Origin: Candidatus Gastranaerophilales bacterium
Lineage (GTDB): Bacteria > Cyanobacteriota > Vampirovibrionia > Gastranaerophilales > Gastranaerophilaceae
Length of the DNA: 64,000 bases
Direction: 5' to 3'
Assembly: GCA_900769645.1 (NCBI GenBank)
Contig: CAAGHI010000041.1
Span: 62,001 to 126,000, forward strand
Every line of letters begins with the position of its first letter. Position 1 is the first letter of the stretch. The notes beneath the pieces are model-generated. The model was not told where the DNA came from and made no database searches. It was given only the letters and a program-made list of their open reading frames with translations. A program made the translations under genes and the position numbers. Positions 26,634 to 34,838 of the stretch are shown here, piece by piece.

Positions 26634-26706
26634 CGCGCCCTGAAGGACTCGAACCCTCGACATCCGGTTTTGGAGACCGACGTTCTACCAACTGAACTAA
26701 GGACGC
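26634..26706 (-). tRNA. trnW: tRNA-Trp (anticodon CCA)
   Basis: 73 nt cloverleaf on the minus strand: acceptor GCGTCCT/AGGGCGC, D-stem GTTC/GAAC, anticodon stem CGGT/ACCG with loop CTCCAAA (anticodon CCA), T-arm GAGGG-TTCGAGT-CCTTC, discriminator G. The 3' CCA is not encoded. Its position between rpmG and secE is the common bacterial arrangement. Confidence 0.95.
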
Positions 26707-26710
26707 CCAA

Positions 26711-26828
26711 TAAGTGAAAAGTGAGCTGTGAATAGTGAAAAGACCGTTTCTTTCGCTTTGCTCAAAATAATACAATGTGCACAGCTTTTATATTGACTTT
26801 TCACCTCTCACTTTTCACGTTTCACTTA
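26711..26828. repeat. 118-bp inverted-repeat element between rpmG and trnW
   Basis: Second 118-bp copy of the element at 4687-4804. Ends are TAAGTGAAAAGTGAG and TTTTCACGTTTCACTTA, and the interior has CGTTTCTTTCGCTTTGCTC. The right end supplies the TAA stop of rpmG. Confidence 0.8.
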
Positions 26829-26993
26829 CTTAGTTTCTTTGTGAGTTGTATGCTTTTTGCAAGTTGGGCAATATTTGTTCAACTCAAGTCTTTCTTTAAT
26901 GTTCTTTTTGTTTTTTGTAGTTGTGTAGTTTCTTTCTTTGCAATCTTCACAAGCTAGAACTACCATTCTGTCATTTTTTCCTTTGATACCCAT
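26826..26993 (-). CDS. rpmG: 50S ribosomal protein L33
   Basis: 55 aa, MGIKGKNDRMVVLACEDC to KKHTTHKETK. Two CxxC pairs (CEDC and CPTC) mark the zinc-binding, C+ form of L33. Upstream of tRNA-Trp and secE as in many bacteria. RBS AAAAGGAAT. The stop TAA is part of the adjoining 118-bp repeat. Confidence 0.95.
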   Translation of the reverse strand: MGIKGKNDRMVVLACEDCKERNYTTTKNKKNIKERLELNKYCPTCKKHTTHKETK

Positions 26994-27040
26994 GTTTTTA
27001 TTCCTTTTATTTATTGATTTATTTTAAACTTACAACCTTT

Positions 27041-27068
27041 AAAAAAGAATGTGAATAACTCACATTCT
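27041..27068 (-). terminator. terminator upstream of rpmG
   Basis: Perfect 9-bp stem AGAATGTGA/TCACATTCT with a 5-nt loop. On the minus strand it is followed by TTTTTT, so it ends the transcript of the coiled-coil gene at 27224-27829. Confidence 0.75.
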
Positions 27069-27223
27069 AATTAAATCGGCTTATATAATTATAATAAACC
27101 AAACAAAATAAATTGCAAACAAAATGTAAACAATCTATAAGCAAGAAAAAACAGCCGATTGAGTCAACCGACTGATACATAATAAATATTGGAGTTATTT
27201 ATAAGAAAATTTGATTTAAAAGT

Positions 27224-27829
27224 CTATTTTGTAACGTAGCTTGTTGGAGCTTGCGTTCTATCTGTAGAATAAGAAGTCGGAACATCATATTGTCCATAAG
27301 AATCAACTCTAAATTGTTCCATATAAACTTGGCAATTTTTTACTATTTGTTCTTGCTGAGTAATGTTCTTTTCTAAACTTGTTAAAACTTTATCAGCACA
27401 AAGAGATGCGATTTCTTTGATTTTCATAGAATCTTCAGTTGCTTGAGCTCTGATAGCCTCTGCATCTTCCATTGCTTTACGTTTAATTTCTTCGCATTCT
27501 TCTTGAACTTGTGTTCTTATTCTAACGCCTTCACGTTCTAATGCTTTTATAAAATCTGCTTCAGACAATTTTCTATCAGCTTCTGCCTGAGCATCATTGA
27601 TAATTTTTTCAGCTTTTTGTTGAGCTTCGATCTGTAATTCTTCTCTACGTCTCAAAAATGCTCTTGCCTCTTGAACTTCCACCGGCAAAGATGCATAAAT
27701 TCTATCGATTAATGCTTCAAATTCTTTCGTACTAACGACAGTATATTTTCGTGGAATAATAGGGAAACCTTCCTCCAATGCGATTTCCAAACTTTTTAAT
27801 AAATCATAAACGCCATTCTGTTGTTGCAT
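27224..27829 (-). CDS. coiled-coil protein, unknown function
   Basis: 201 aa. Residues about 55-165 form a long charged coiled coil (EARAFLRRREELQIEAQQKA, DAQAEADRKLSEAD), reminiscent of DivIVA or ATPase stalk (subunit E/b-type) proteins, but no specific family signature is visible. The N-terminal PIIPRKYTVVSTKEFEAL segment is folded-looking. ATG 27829 is preferred over the GTG one codon earlier. Could be a cell-division or envelope scaffold; not established. Confidence 0.65.
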   Translation of the reverse strand: MQQQNGVYDLLKSLEIALEEGFPIIPRKYTVVSTKEFEALIDRIYASLPVEVQEARAFLRRREELQIEAQQKAEKIINDAQAEADRKLSEADFIKALEREGVRIRTQVQEECEEIKRKAMEDAEAIRAQATEDSMKIKEIASLCADKVLTSLEKNITQQEQIVKNCQVYMEQFRVDSYGQYDVPTSYSTDRTQAPTSYVTK

Positions 27830-27947
27830 CACACATATACCTTTCTTACTCTATCAACATTCTACATAAGCGAAAATTGTTTGTCAAATAATTTGTTACA
27901 GAATAGTTCACATATTTTAGCATTTTATAATATTATTGTAAAAATGG

Positions 27948-28430
27948 CTATTTGTGGTGCTTTTGGCGTTTTAAGTATTCATAAACCGGTTCTGGAACAA
28001 ACTTTGAAACATCTCCATTGTTAAGATAGATTTCTTTAATGGTGCTTGATGAGATAAAGTTATATTTAGGTTTAGTTGTCAAAAATACTGTTTTAATTTC
28101 GCTTGCAAGAGCGCTGTTTGCCTGAGAAAGCTGCATTTCATACTCAAAATCTGAAACAGCACGCAAGCCTCTTATCAAAACAGTTGCCCCTTTTTCTTTT
28201 GCGTAATTAATTGTCAAACCTTCAAATGCATCAACTTCAACGTTTGGAAGTTCTTTAACGCTTTCTTTAATCAAATGAACTCTTTCTTCTACAGGTAAAA
28301 ATCCTGATTTTGCAGAGTTATGAGCGACTGCAATAATAACTTTGTCAAAAATTTCTGTTGCAGTTTTTAAAATATCTAAATGTCCTTTTGTAATCGGGTC
28401 AAAGCTTCCCGGATAAATTGCTATTTTCAT
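27948..28430 (-). CDS. coaD: phosphopantetheine adenylyltransferase
   Basis: 160 aa. Penultimate step of CoA synthesis. The nucleotidyltransferase motif YPGSFDPITKGHLD is at residues 6-19, LIRGLRAVSDFEYEMQLS is central, and ISSSTIKE (ISSTxxR-like) is near the C-terminus. Divergent from waaA. Confidence 0.97.
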   Translation of the reverse strand: MKIAIYPGSFDPITKGHLDILKTATEIFDKVIIAVAHNSAKSGFLPVEERVHLIKESVKELPNVEVDAFEGLTINYAKEKGATVLIRGLRAVSDFEYEMQLSQANSALASEIKTVFLTTKPKYNFISSSTIKEIYLNNGDVSKFVPEPVYEYLKRQKHHK

Positions 28431-28521
28431 GTTGAATCCTTTTTTTTTTTGATTATAGCATGAAATATGTAACTTTTTTAGAATAAATAATCACTACTTA
28501 GCTGCCTCGCTTCCTAGCCGC

Positions 28522-28551
28522 TTAGCTGCTTTTTCTATTTTATGCTATAAT
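28522..28551 (+). promoter_or_regulatory. promoter with extended -10, predicted leaderless waaA transcript
   Basis: TGCTATAAT (TATAAT at 28546-28551) with a weak -35 (TTAGCT, 18-nt spacer). The A of the waaA ATG (28558) lies 7 nt after the -10, where transcription should start, and no Shine-Dalgarno fits in between. Confidence 0.55.
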
Positions 28552-28557
28552 CTAGGC

Positions 28558-29796
28558 ATGCTTATATATAGAATTCTATCAACAATATTATTTGTAATAT
28601 CACTCCCGATTTATGCGGCAGTTAGAAAAGCAGAAGGCAAGTCTTTTGGCTGGAAGGAAAAATTTGGTGATTTTGACGCTCCGGAACTGGGTGACAAAGT
28701 TATAATGTTCCATGGGGTGTCTGTTGGAGAAGTCATTGCGCTCGAAAATTTAATCAAAAAGACAAAAGAAACTTTCCAAAACTACAAAATCGTTGTAACT
28801 ACTGGAACAAAGACTGGGCAAGAGATTGCACATAAAAAATATGAAAATGTTGCTGATTTTGTGACTTATTTTCCTTTTGATATTACTTTTTGTGTTGAAA
28901 AATTCTTAAACAAAATTAATCCAAGTGTAGTTATGATTGCAGAAACTGAATTGTGGCCTACATTTGCAGCTTATTGTCACAAGCGAAATATCCCGCTTTA
29001 TGTAATTAATGGACGAATTTCTGATGCGACGTTCAAGTCTTATAGATTTTTGAAAGGATTTTTTAAGGAATTATTCAAAAATTACACAGAAATCTTGACA
29101 CAGAGCGAAGAAGATAGAGAAAAATTTATTAAAATCGGGGCTCCTGAAACCAAAACAAGTGTCATGAAAAACTTGAAATTCGATGTAAAACGAATTGATA
29201 CTGATATTGAAATAGGAAAAGGTGCAAGCCGTGTGATTATTGCAGGAAGCACGCATAAAGGCGAAGATGAAATTGTTCTTTCTGCTTTTTCTAAACTGAA
29301 AAAAGAATTTTCTGATATTAAATTGTTGATTGCTCCGAGACATTTGACTAGATTGGACGAAGTTAAGAGTTTGACAGAAAAAACAGGTTTGAAATTTGGA
29401 CAACGCTCAAATGGCGATACATTTGAAGATAATGAGATTATAATCCTTGATACAATGGGCGAATTGAGCAAAATGTATCAAATTTGCGATTTGGCGTTTA
29501 TTGGTGGAAGTTTCAACAAAACAGGTGGTCATAATCCACTAGAAGCGATTGTTTATGACAAACCGGTTGTTTCGGGGCCTTCTATTCATAATTTCAGAGA
29601 TATTTATTGGATTTTAGGACGTTCAAAAGCCGGAAAAGTTGTAAAAACACCGCAAGAGCTAACAAATTATATGGAAAAACTTCTTGCTGATAAAGATTTT
29701 TACACGCAAGCTTGCGAAGATTGTAAGACAGTTTTCGCCTCTCAACAAGGAGCGATGGACGTTGTGATTGAGAAGTTGGGTAAAATATTAGGTTAG
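28558..29796 (+). CDS. waaA: 3-deoxy-D-manno-octulosonic-acid (Kdo) transferase
   Basis: 412 aa GT30-family enzyme transferring Kdo from CMP-Kdo to lipid A precursor. A membrane-anchoring hydrophobic N-terminus, then FHGVSVGEV (catalytic Glu region), VTTGTKTGQEIA, IAETELWPTF, and a C-terminal GGSFNKTGGHNPLEA sugar-nucleotide site. With kdsD and kdsC it indicates a Kdo-containing LPS. The stop codon is followed by repeat-like sequence. Confidence 0.95.
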   Translation: MLIYRILSTILFVISLPIYAAVRKAEGKSFGWKEKFGDFDAPELGDKVIMFHGVSVGEVIALENLIKKTKETFQNYKIVVTTGTKTGQEIAHKKYENVADFVTYFPFDITFCVEKFLNKINPSVVMIAETELWPTFAAYCHKRNIPLYVINGRISDATFKSYRFLKGFFKELFKNYTEILTQSEEDREKFIKIGAPETKTSVMKNLKFDVKRIDTDIEIGKGASRVIIAGSTHKGEDEIVLSAFSKLKKEFSDIKLLIAPRHLTRLDEVKSLTEKTGLKFGQRSNGDTFEDNEIIILDTMGELSKMYQICDLAFIGGSFNKTGGHNPLEAIVYDKPVVSGPSIHNFRDIYWILGRSKAGKVVKTPQELTNYMEKLLADKDFYTQACEDCKTVFASQQGAMDVVIEKLGKILG

Positions 29797-29960
29797 TCGG
29801 TTAGATGCTAAGTCTTCTACACAGAGTTATGCTGGTGCATATCGTGTAGTTTATCTATTTGAAATAACTATGCCTCTTTGCTTCTTGGCTTCTTGTACCT
29901 ATTTCCCCCTTCATAAAACCTATTTTCATGATTTTCTCTCCTCCAAATAAACGATTTTTG

Positions 29961-29989
29961 TTACGAATTGTTACAATTTTTGATATAAT
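29961..29989 (+). promoter_or_regulatory. sigma70-type promoter for the gene at 30056
   Basis: TTACGA - 17 nt - TATAAT, with TGA directly before the -10 (extended -10). The gap 29797-30055 otherwise holds only repeat-like sequence near 29797-29880. Confidence 0.6.
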
Positions 29990-30055
29990 AATTAAAGATT
30001 TGTTCCCGAAATGCCGTATTAGAGAGTAAGGAAACAAAACGAAAGGAAACGGGTC

Positions 30056-31273
30056 ATGGGTATGGCTGCTTCGCAGGCTAGATTTTTAGGTCTAACTGCA
30101 AGAAAAACAAATACCGAATATGAAGGTCAGCAGATCAACCAACAACGTACTACGTTGTCAAACCAATCTGCTAACTACTACAACCAGTTGCTTGGTATGA
30201 CTGTACCGGTTCCTCCGTCAGTTGCCGATTACACAAAAACAACTTACACATTTGAAGATGGTTCTTTAAGCAACTCAATTTCAACTATGGTTGCTCAAAA
30301 AGATGGAAAATATTTAATCAGCTACACTGCATCTTGGACAAATGATTTTTCAGTAGTTTCAACTGCTTCTACTATCTATACAAGAAAAGGCGAAGAAGGT
30401 AACTATGATTACTATGTTGGTGCTAAAAAATTAAGAGAATTAGGAACTATTTCTGATGAAGCTTTTTCTTATAATGTAACCTATACTACTACGGAAGATA
30501 ATGATGATGTTCAAAAAACAGTTGAAGGTGCTAAATATGATAGTGAAAAAAAAGAATATTATACATTAGATGAGGAAGGTCAAAAAAAATATATAAAACC
30601 TAAAGAAGGAACTGATATTACGGTTGTAAAAAGTTCATATTTAGGCGATGATGAATATTTAAAAACTTTATCTCTAGAACAAATTGATAAAATGTTGGAA
30701 GAAGAAGAAAAATACAAAACTCAATTAACTAATAAATATGGCGTATCAGCTAATGGTTACATGGTTCGTTATGTACAAAACACATCAACTAAAACTTGGT
30801 CGCCATATTTTGTAAACAAAGACGTTTTGGAAGCTGAAAATACTGTATTCAGCGACACAGGATCTTCTCAAAGTGCAATCAAAACTTACACAATCGGCTC
30901 TGCAAAAGAAACAGAAGAAATCAAAGGTGTTGAAGCTAGATTAGAACAAGATTCAACAGGACGTATCATCAGTGTTACATTGAACCCAGATGATCCTGCT
31001 ACAAAAGTTACTTATGCAGTAACAACAAACACAGTAACAGATCAAGCTAAATATGATGATGCTATGAACCAATATGAATATGACAAATATGAATACGATC
31101 AATCAATTCAAAACATCAATGCTAAGATTGAAGTTATTCAGTCAGAAGATAAAAACCTTGAATTACGCTTGAAACAATTAGATACTGAACAAGATGCAAT
31201 TCAAACTGAAATGGACGCAGTTCAAAAAGTAATCGAAAAGAATACTGAGTCAACATTCAAAACATTCGGGTAG
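30056..31273 (+). CDS. uncharacterised protein with MGMAASQARF-type N-terminus
   Basis: 405 aa, no known domain recognised. The first 50 residues (MGMAASQARFLGLTARKTN, then YEGQQINQQRTTLSNQSANY) are Gln/Asn-rich and helical, recalling the N-termini of rod or hook-type self-assembling proteins, but there is no flagellar gene in the window. The middle is acidic, Tyr/Thr-rich and probably beta-rich; residues about 340-395 form a coiled coil. No signal peptide. RBS GAAAGGAAA. A terminator-like hairpin lies 300 bases downstream. Confidence 0.65.
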   Translation: MGMAASQARFLGLTARKTNTEYEGQQINQQRTTLSNQSANYYNQLLGMTVPVPPSVADYTKTTYTFEDGSLSNSISTMVAQKDGKYLISYTASWTNDFSVVSTASTIYTRKGEEGNYDYYVGAKKLRELGTISDEAFSYNVTYTTTEDNDDVQKTVEGAKYDSEKKEYYTLDEEGQKKYIKPKEGTDITVVKSSYLGDDEYLKTLSLEQIDKMLEEEEKYKTQLTNKYGVSANGYMVRYVQNTSTKTWSPYFVNKDVLEAENTVFSDTGSSQSAIKTYTIGSAKETEEIKGVEARLEQDSTGRIISVTLNPDDPATKVTYAVTTNTVTDQAKYDDAMNQYEYDKYEYDQSIQNINAKIEVIQSEDKNLELRLKQLDTEQDAIQTEMDAVQKVIEKNTESTFKTFG

Positions 31274-31654
31274 GCAAGGCCTACTTCTCCCACTAGGCTT
31301 TGGAGGAACTTTCGAGAGCTTAGTACAAGGTAAGCGTGCCGCTTAACCCGCCCAATCAGGTTTTGAAAGAAGTTTTCAAAAGATTGGTAGAAAATAAGCG
31401 TGCCGCTTAACCAAATGTGAAAAGTGAGAAGTGAAACGTGAAAAGTTCGTTTCAGTGCTTCGCACAAAGTTAAAAATTAATATCTGAGCGAAAGCGAGCG
31501 TAAAGGCCTTTTCACTTTTCACGTCTCACTTTTCACTCAACGAAAATATTGTTTCCTTTCCCTTTTTCCCAGACTAACGACATGTTGGTCTTTTTTATTG
31601 AGAAAAATTTTATCATGATGTCAGGGTACCTATCCCGACATCACTTCAACCCTC
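31274..31654. repeat. intergenic repeat cluster before the efflux locus
   Basis: No gene seen. It contains two copies of the hairpin TAAGCGTGCCGCTTA (31331-31345 and 31395-31409), a GTAGGC/GCCTAC hairpin overlapping the preceding stop codon (31270-31284), and a copy of the 118-bp element family (about 31415-31538, TGTGAAAAGTGAG to CTCACTTTTCACTC). It also contains a GATGTC...GGGTACCTATCCC...GACATC hairpin (31617-31642). Confidence 0.75.
31571..31597 (+). terminator. terminator-like hairpin
   Basis: AGACTAAC/GTTGGTCT stem (one T-G pair), 5-nt loop, then six T. It is far from the preceding stop codon (about 300 bases) but is the only good candidate before the convergent TolC-like gene. Confidence 0.5.
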
Positions 31655-33040
31655 CTACAATGTATCATTCACTGTCGTAAAATCTTTTCCGCCGACGGCT
31701 TTATAGATATTAAGAGTTGAAATTACATAGTTCATTTTGCCGTTGATTTCATCTTTTTCCGCGACAAGAAGTCGTTCTCTATCTTTCATTAAGTCAAGAT
31801 TTGATTTTGCACCGATGTTGAATTTTTCGTTTGCAAGTTGAAATTTTTCGTTTTCAAGGTTGTAACGTTTAATGCTTTCTTTGTAATTCAAATCACGTGT
31901 AATTGCACCGCCTAGTGAGTTATTAACTTCTTGAATTGATGTCAAAATTGTTTTTTCATACATTTGTTGAGCTTTTTCAAGTTCAAGTTTTTTGTATCTT
32001 AAAGTTGCCATTTTTGCACCACCTGTAAATAAATCTATTGACGGAACAAAACCGATTAAGGATTTGAATGTGTGGTTTCCAAAAACATTTGTTAAGTTGT
32101 ACGCACTAAATCCTGCTTGACCGTACAGTGTGAATTTTGGCAAAAAGTCACGACGTGCAACTTTTACATCAATTCCGATTTTTTGTACGTAATCTTCTGC
32201 CTTCAAGTAATCCGGTCTGTATTGGATTACTTCTGCGTTAATCCCTGATGGCAATGGAATTATGGCGATATTTTCATAAGTTCCTCTTTTTACTTCTGAT
32301 AAATCCTTTTCTCTCAGACCTGTTAAAACACCGACTTCTCTACCGATGACAATTCTGCTATCAATATATGTATTTAATTCTTCTTGTAATTGTGTCAAAA
32401 GTTGTTTTTCATTCATCAAATCCATTACGGTGCATAAGCCGTTTTTGTATTTTTTGTCCTGTAATTTTACAACTTCTGTTTGGATTTTTACCAATTCTTC
32501 TTGATTTTTAATCAATTTGTCAAGTTTGACAAGATTAAAATAATTCGCTGCAAGAGAAGATGTTAAATATATATATGAAGCTCTTTCGTTTTGCTTAACC
32601 ATTTCAAGTTGCTTTTTGACAGACTTGGTTTTCAAATAATTTTCTCCCCAAATATCAGCTTCGTAGCTCAAAGTTGCAGGTAGGAAGAAATTGCTTTGAG
32701 TATAATCTGGAATTGTAATACTGCCAAATTTTATTGTTGAAGATGAAAAATCTCTGAATACATCTCCCTGAAAACCTGCGTGTGGCAATTGGTTTGCAAA
32801 AGCCATTTTTACAACTTGATCGGCTTGTTTTACATTAAGTGTTGCGATTTTTAAATCTTGATTGTTTTCAAACGCTGTTGAAATATATTCCGTCAAAATC
32901 GGATCATTGTATTTTTGCCACCAATTAAGATTAATATATTCAATTCTGTTGTCTGTTTTATTTTTTGTCGTTTTTGCTTGTGCTACGCTAATTGAGCACA
33001 ATAATAGTATTAGGGTTAAAAGTATTTTAAAATTTTTCAT
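31655..33040 (-). CDS. TolC-family outer-membrane efflux protein
   Basis: 461 aa from ATG 33040. The signal peptide MKNFKILLTLILLLCSISVAQA is followed by two OEP repeats: LKIATLNVKQADQVVKMAFANQLP and later VKVARRDFLPKFTLYGQAG, with the helical GTYEN-PLPSGINAEVIQYRPDYLKAE middle typical of NodT/TolC proteins. Forms the outer-membrane duct for the EmrA/EmrB-like pair encoded on the other strand. A longer frame to 33217 crosses the divergent gene's promoter and start, so ATG 33040 is preferred. Confidence 0.88.
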   Translation of the reverse strand: MKNFKILLTLILLLCSISVAQAKTTKNKTDNRIEYINLNWWQKYNDPILTEYISTAFENNQDLKIATLNVKQADQVVKMAFANQLPHAGFQGDVFRDFSSSTIKFGSITIPDYTQSNFFLPATLSYEADIWGENYLKTKSVKKQLEMVKQNERASYIYLTSSLAANYFNLVKLDKLIKNQEELVKIQTEVVKLQDKKYKNGLCTVMDLMNEKQLLTQLQEELNTYIDSRIVIGREVGVLTGLREKDLSEVKRGTYENIAIIPLPSGINAEVIQYRPDYLKAEDYVQKIGIDVKVARRDFLPKFTLYGQAGFSAYNLTNVFGNHTFKSLIGFVPSIDLFTGGAKMATLRYKKLELEKAQQMYEKTILTSIQEVNNSLGGAITRDLNYKESIKRYNLENEKFQLANEKFNIGAKSNLDLMKDRERLLVAEKDEINGKMNYVISTLNIYKAVGGKDFTTVNDTL

Positions 33041-33060
33041 GCTTGCTATTTCCTTTTCTT

Positions 33061-33078
33061 GTGTTATCATAATAACAC
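33061..33078. promoter_or_regulatory. MarR-type operator palindrome
   Basis: Perfect inverted repeat GTGTTATCATAATAACAC (7-bp arms, 4-nt centre) in the 49-base gap between the divergent TolC-like and MarR genes. Size and position are those of a MarR operator controlling both directions. Confidence 0.75.
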
Positions 33079-33089
33079 AAAGAAAAATC

Positions 33090-33548
33090 ATGGACAAGAC
33101 AGATTTATTAAAAAGTAGAATTGGTATGAAACTTGTGCGTGTAGGCAAGATGGTACGTGCAATTGCAAACCAAAAATTTGTAAAAGCGAATTTTGAAATT
33201 ACCCCAGAACAGTTCACTGTACTAGCTGCGATATTGGATCATGACGGTTTGTATCAAAGGCAAATTGGTGCGCTTACACTAAAAGACAGACCAAATATTA
33301 CAAGAATTATTAATATACTGGAAAACAAGGAACTTGTGACTCGAACCCCTGATGTTCACAAACGCAAAGTATTCAAAATTAATATTACTGAAAAAGGCAA
33401 AAAAGAATACGAAAATGCGCTCCCGACAGTGCTTGAACACTGGCAAAAATCTGTTAGCGGAGTAGATGATGAAGATTTAGCGACTTGTTTGAAAGTTTTG
33501 AATAAAATAAAAGCAAATTTGGAAGAGAAATTACATACGCGAATATAA
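33090..33548 (+). CDS. MarR-family transcriptional regulator
   Basis: 152 aa. Winged-helix regulator: recognition region QRQIGALTLKDRPNITRIINILENKELV followed by a wing RTPDVHKRKVFKINITEKG. Probably represses its own operon and the divergent TolC-like gene through the palindrome 12 bases upstream, released by a drug-like ligand. Start ATG 33090; longer frames run back into the divergent gene. It is 12 bases before the EmrA-like gene. Confidence 0.88.
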   Translation: MDKTDLLKSRIGMKLVRVGKMVRAIANQKFVKANFEITPEQFTVLAAILDHDGLYQRQIGALTLKDRPNITRIINILENKELVTRTPDVHKRKVFKINITEKGKKEYENALPTVLEHWQKSVSGVDDEDLATCLKVLNKIKANLEEKLHTRI

Positions 33549-33560
33549 GAGGTGACTATT

Positions 33561-34730
33561 ATGGCAGAAAATAATAACAATGAACCGAATAAAGAAGTAA
33601 AAAAGACTGCAAAGTCGAAAAAAATAGATTTGCAACCTGTAAATTCTGAGGAATTTGAGGAAGAGGCGAAGGAAAGACTTAAAACAAGAAAAGAACGTAA
33701 AAAGAAAAAACGTCCTGAATACAAGAAAAAACGAGTTGTAGTTCCTATAATTACAGCTACAATTCTTGTAATTACTGGTATTGCACTTGCAATTCATTCA
33801 ACATTTTTCCAATCAACAGACGATGCGTTTGTTGAAGGCAGACTTGTGTCTATCGCTCCACGTGTTCAAGGGCCTGTTGTAAAACTTCTTGTTGATGATA
33901 ACGATGTTGTTCAAAAAGGTCAATTGCTTGTGGAAATTGATCCGGCAGATTACGAGGTTAAACTTCACCAAGCAGAGGCAAAACTGGCAGAAGCTAAGGC
34001 TCAATTAAATGTTACTAAAAAGCAAATTGATGAAAGTGGCTCTAATGTGGAACAGTCTTTTGAAGATGAAACATCAACAAAGTCAAAACTTGATTTTGCA
34101 ACAAAAGACCATAAAAGATACACTGATATGTACAAATCAGGGATTGTCTCAAAACAAGACTATGACACAAGTTCAACACATTACACAGTAGCTCAGGCAA
34201 ATCATAAAGCTGCTACCGAAAAAACAAAAGCTATGCAATCTGCTCTTGAAGGTCATCAGGCAAAAGCAGAGGCAGTTGAAGCTGAAATCAAAAGATTAGA
34301 GGCTGAAGTTGAACAAGCAAAACTAAATCTTTCATATACAAAAATATATGCACCTCAAAGTGGTATGGTTTCTGCAAGAAGCGTAGAAATGGGTAATTAC
34401 GTTCAGACAGGTCAACCTTTGATGGAAATTGTTCCGGAACATGTTTGGATTGTTGCAAATTTCAAGGAAATTCAACTTACTCACATGAAAAAAGGTCAAC
34501 CGGTTTCTATCAAAATCGACACTTATCCAGGGAAAAGATTTAAAGGACATGTTGACAGTATTCAACGTTCAACAGGTGCAAAATCAAGTTTGTTCCCACC
34601 TGAAAACGCAGTTGGAAGTTACGTAAAAATCGTTCAACGTGTTCCTGTAAAAATCGTTTTTGACGAAGATATTAAGGACTACAACATCGTCCCGGGAATG
34701 TCAGTTGTGCCAAAGGTTAAGGTAAAGTAG
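33561..34730 (+). CDS. emrA: EmrA/HlyD-type membrane fusion protein
   Basis: 389 aa. A charged Lys-rich cytoplasmic tail of about 55 residues, one membrane anchor (VVVPIITATILVITGIALAI), then barrel-sandwich and coiled-coil parts: STDDAFVEGRLVSIAPRV, VDDNDVVQKGQLLVEIDP, a long Lys/Glu/Ala coiled coil (about 135-240) and TKIYAPQSGMVSARSVEMGN. Bridges the inner-membrane EmrB-like pump and the TolC-like duct. ATG 33561 has AGAGGTG upstream. The stop codon is followed by GTGGGTAGTGAG-type repeats (about 34728-34820). Confidence 0.9.
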   Translation: MAENNNNEPNKEVKKTAKSKKIDLQPVNSEEFEEEAKERLKTRKERKKKKRPEYKKKRVVVPIITATILVITGIALAIHSTFFQSTDDAFVEGRLVSIAPRVQGPVVKLLVDDNDVVQKGQLLVEIDPADYEVKLHQAEAKLAEAKAQLNVTKKQIDESGSNVEQSFEDETSTKSKLDFATKDHKRYTDMYKSGIVSKQDYDTSSTHYTVAQANHKAATEKTKAMQSALEGHQAKAEAVEAEIKRLEAEVEQAKLNLSYTKIYAPQSGMVSARSVEMGNYVQTGQPLMEIVPEHVWIVANFKEIQLTHMKKGQPVSIKIDTYPGKRFKGHVDSIQRSTGAKSSLFPPENAVGSYVKIVQRVPVKIVFDEDIKDYNIVPGMSVVPKVKVK

Positions 34731-34838
34731 TGAATGGTGGGTAGTGAGTCGTGAGTTGGTTCATTACGGGATAAATAGTGAGTAGTGAGCAGTGAATGAT
34801 GGGTAGTTCATTACAGGTATATAATAAGTGAGTAAAAG

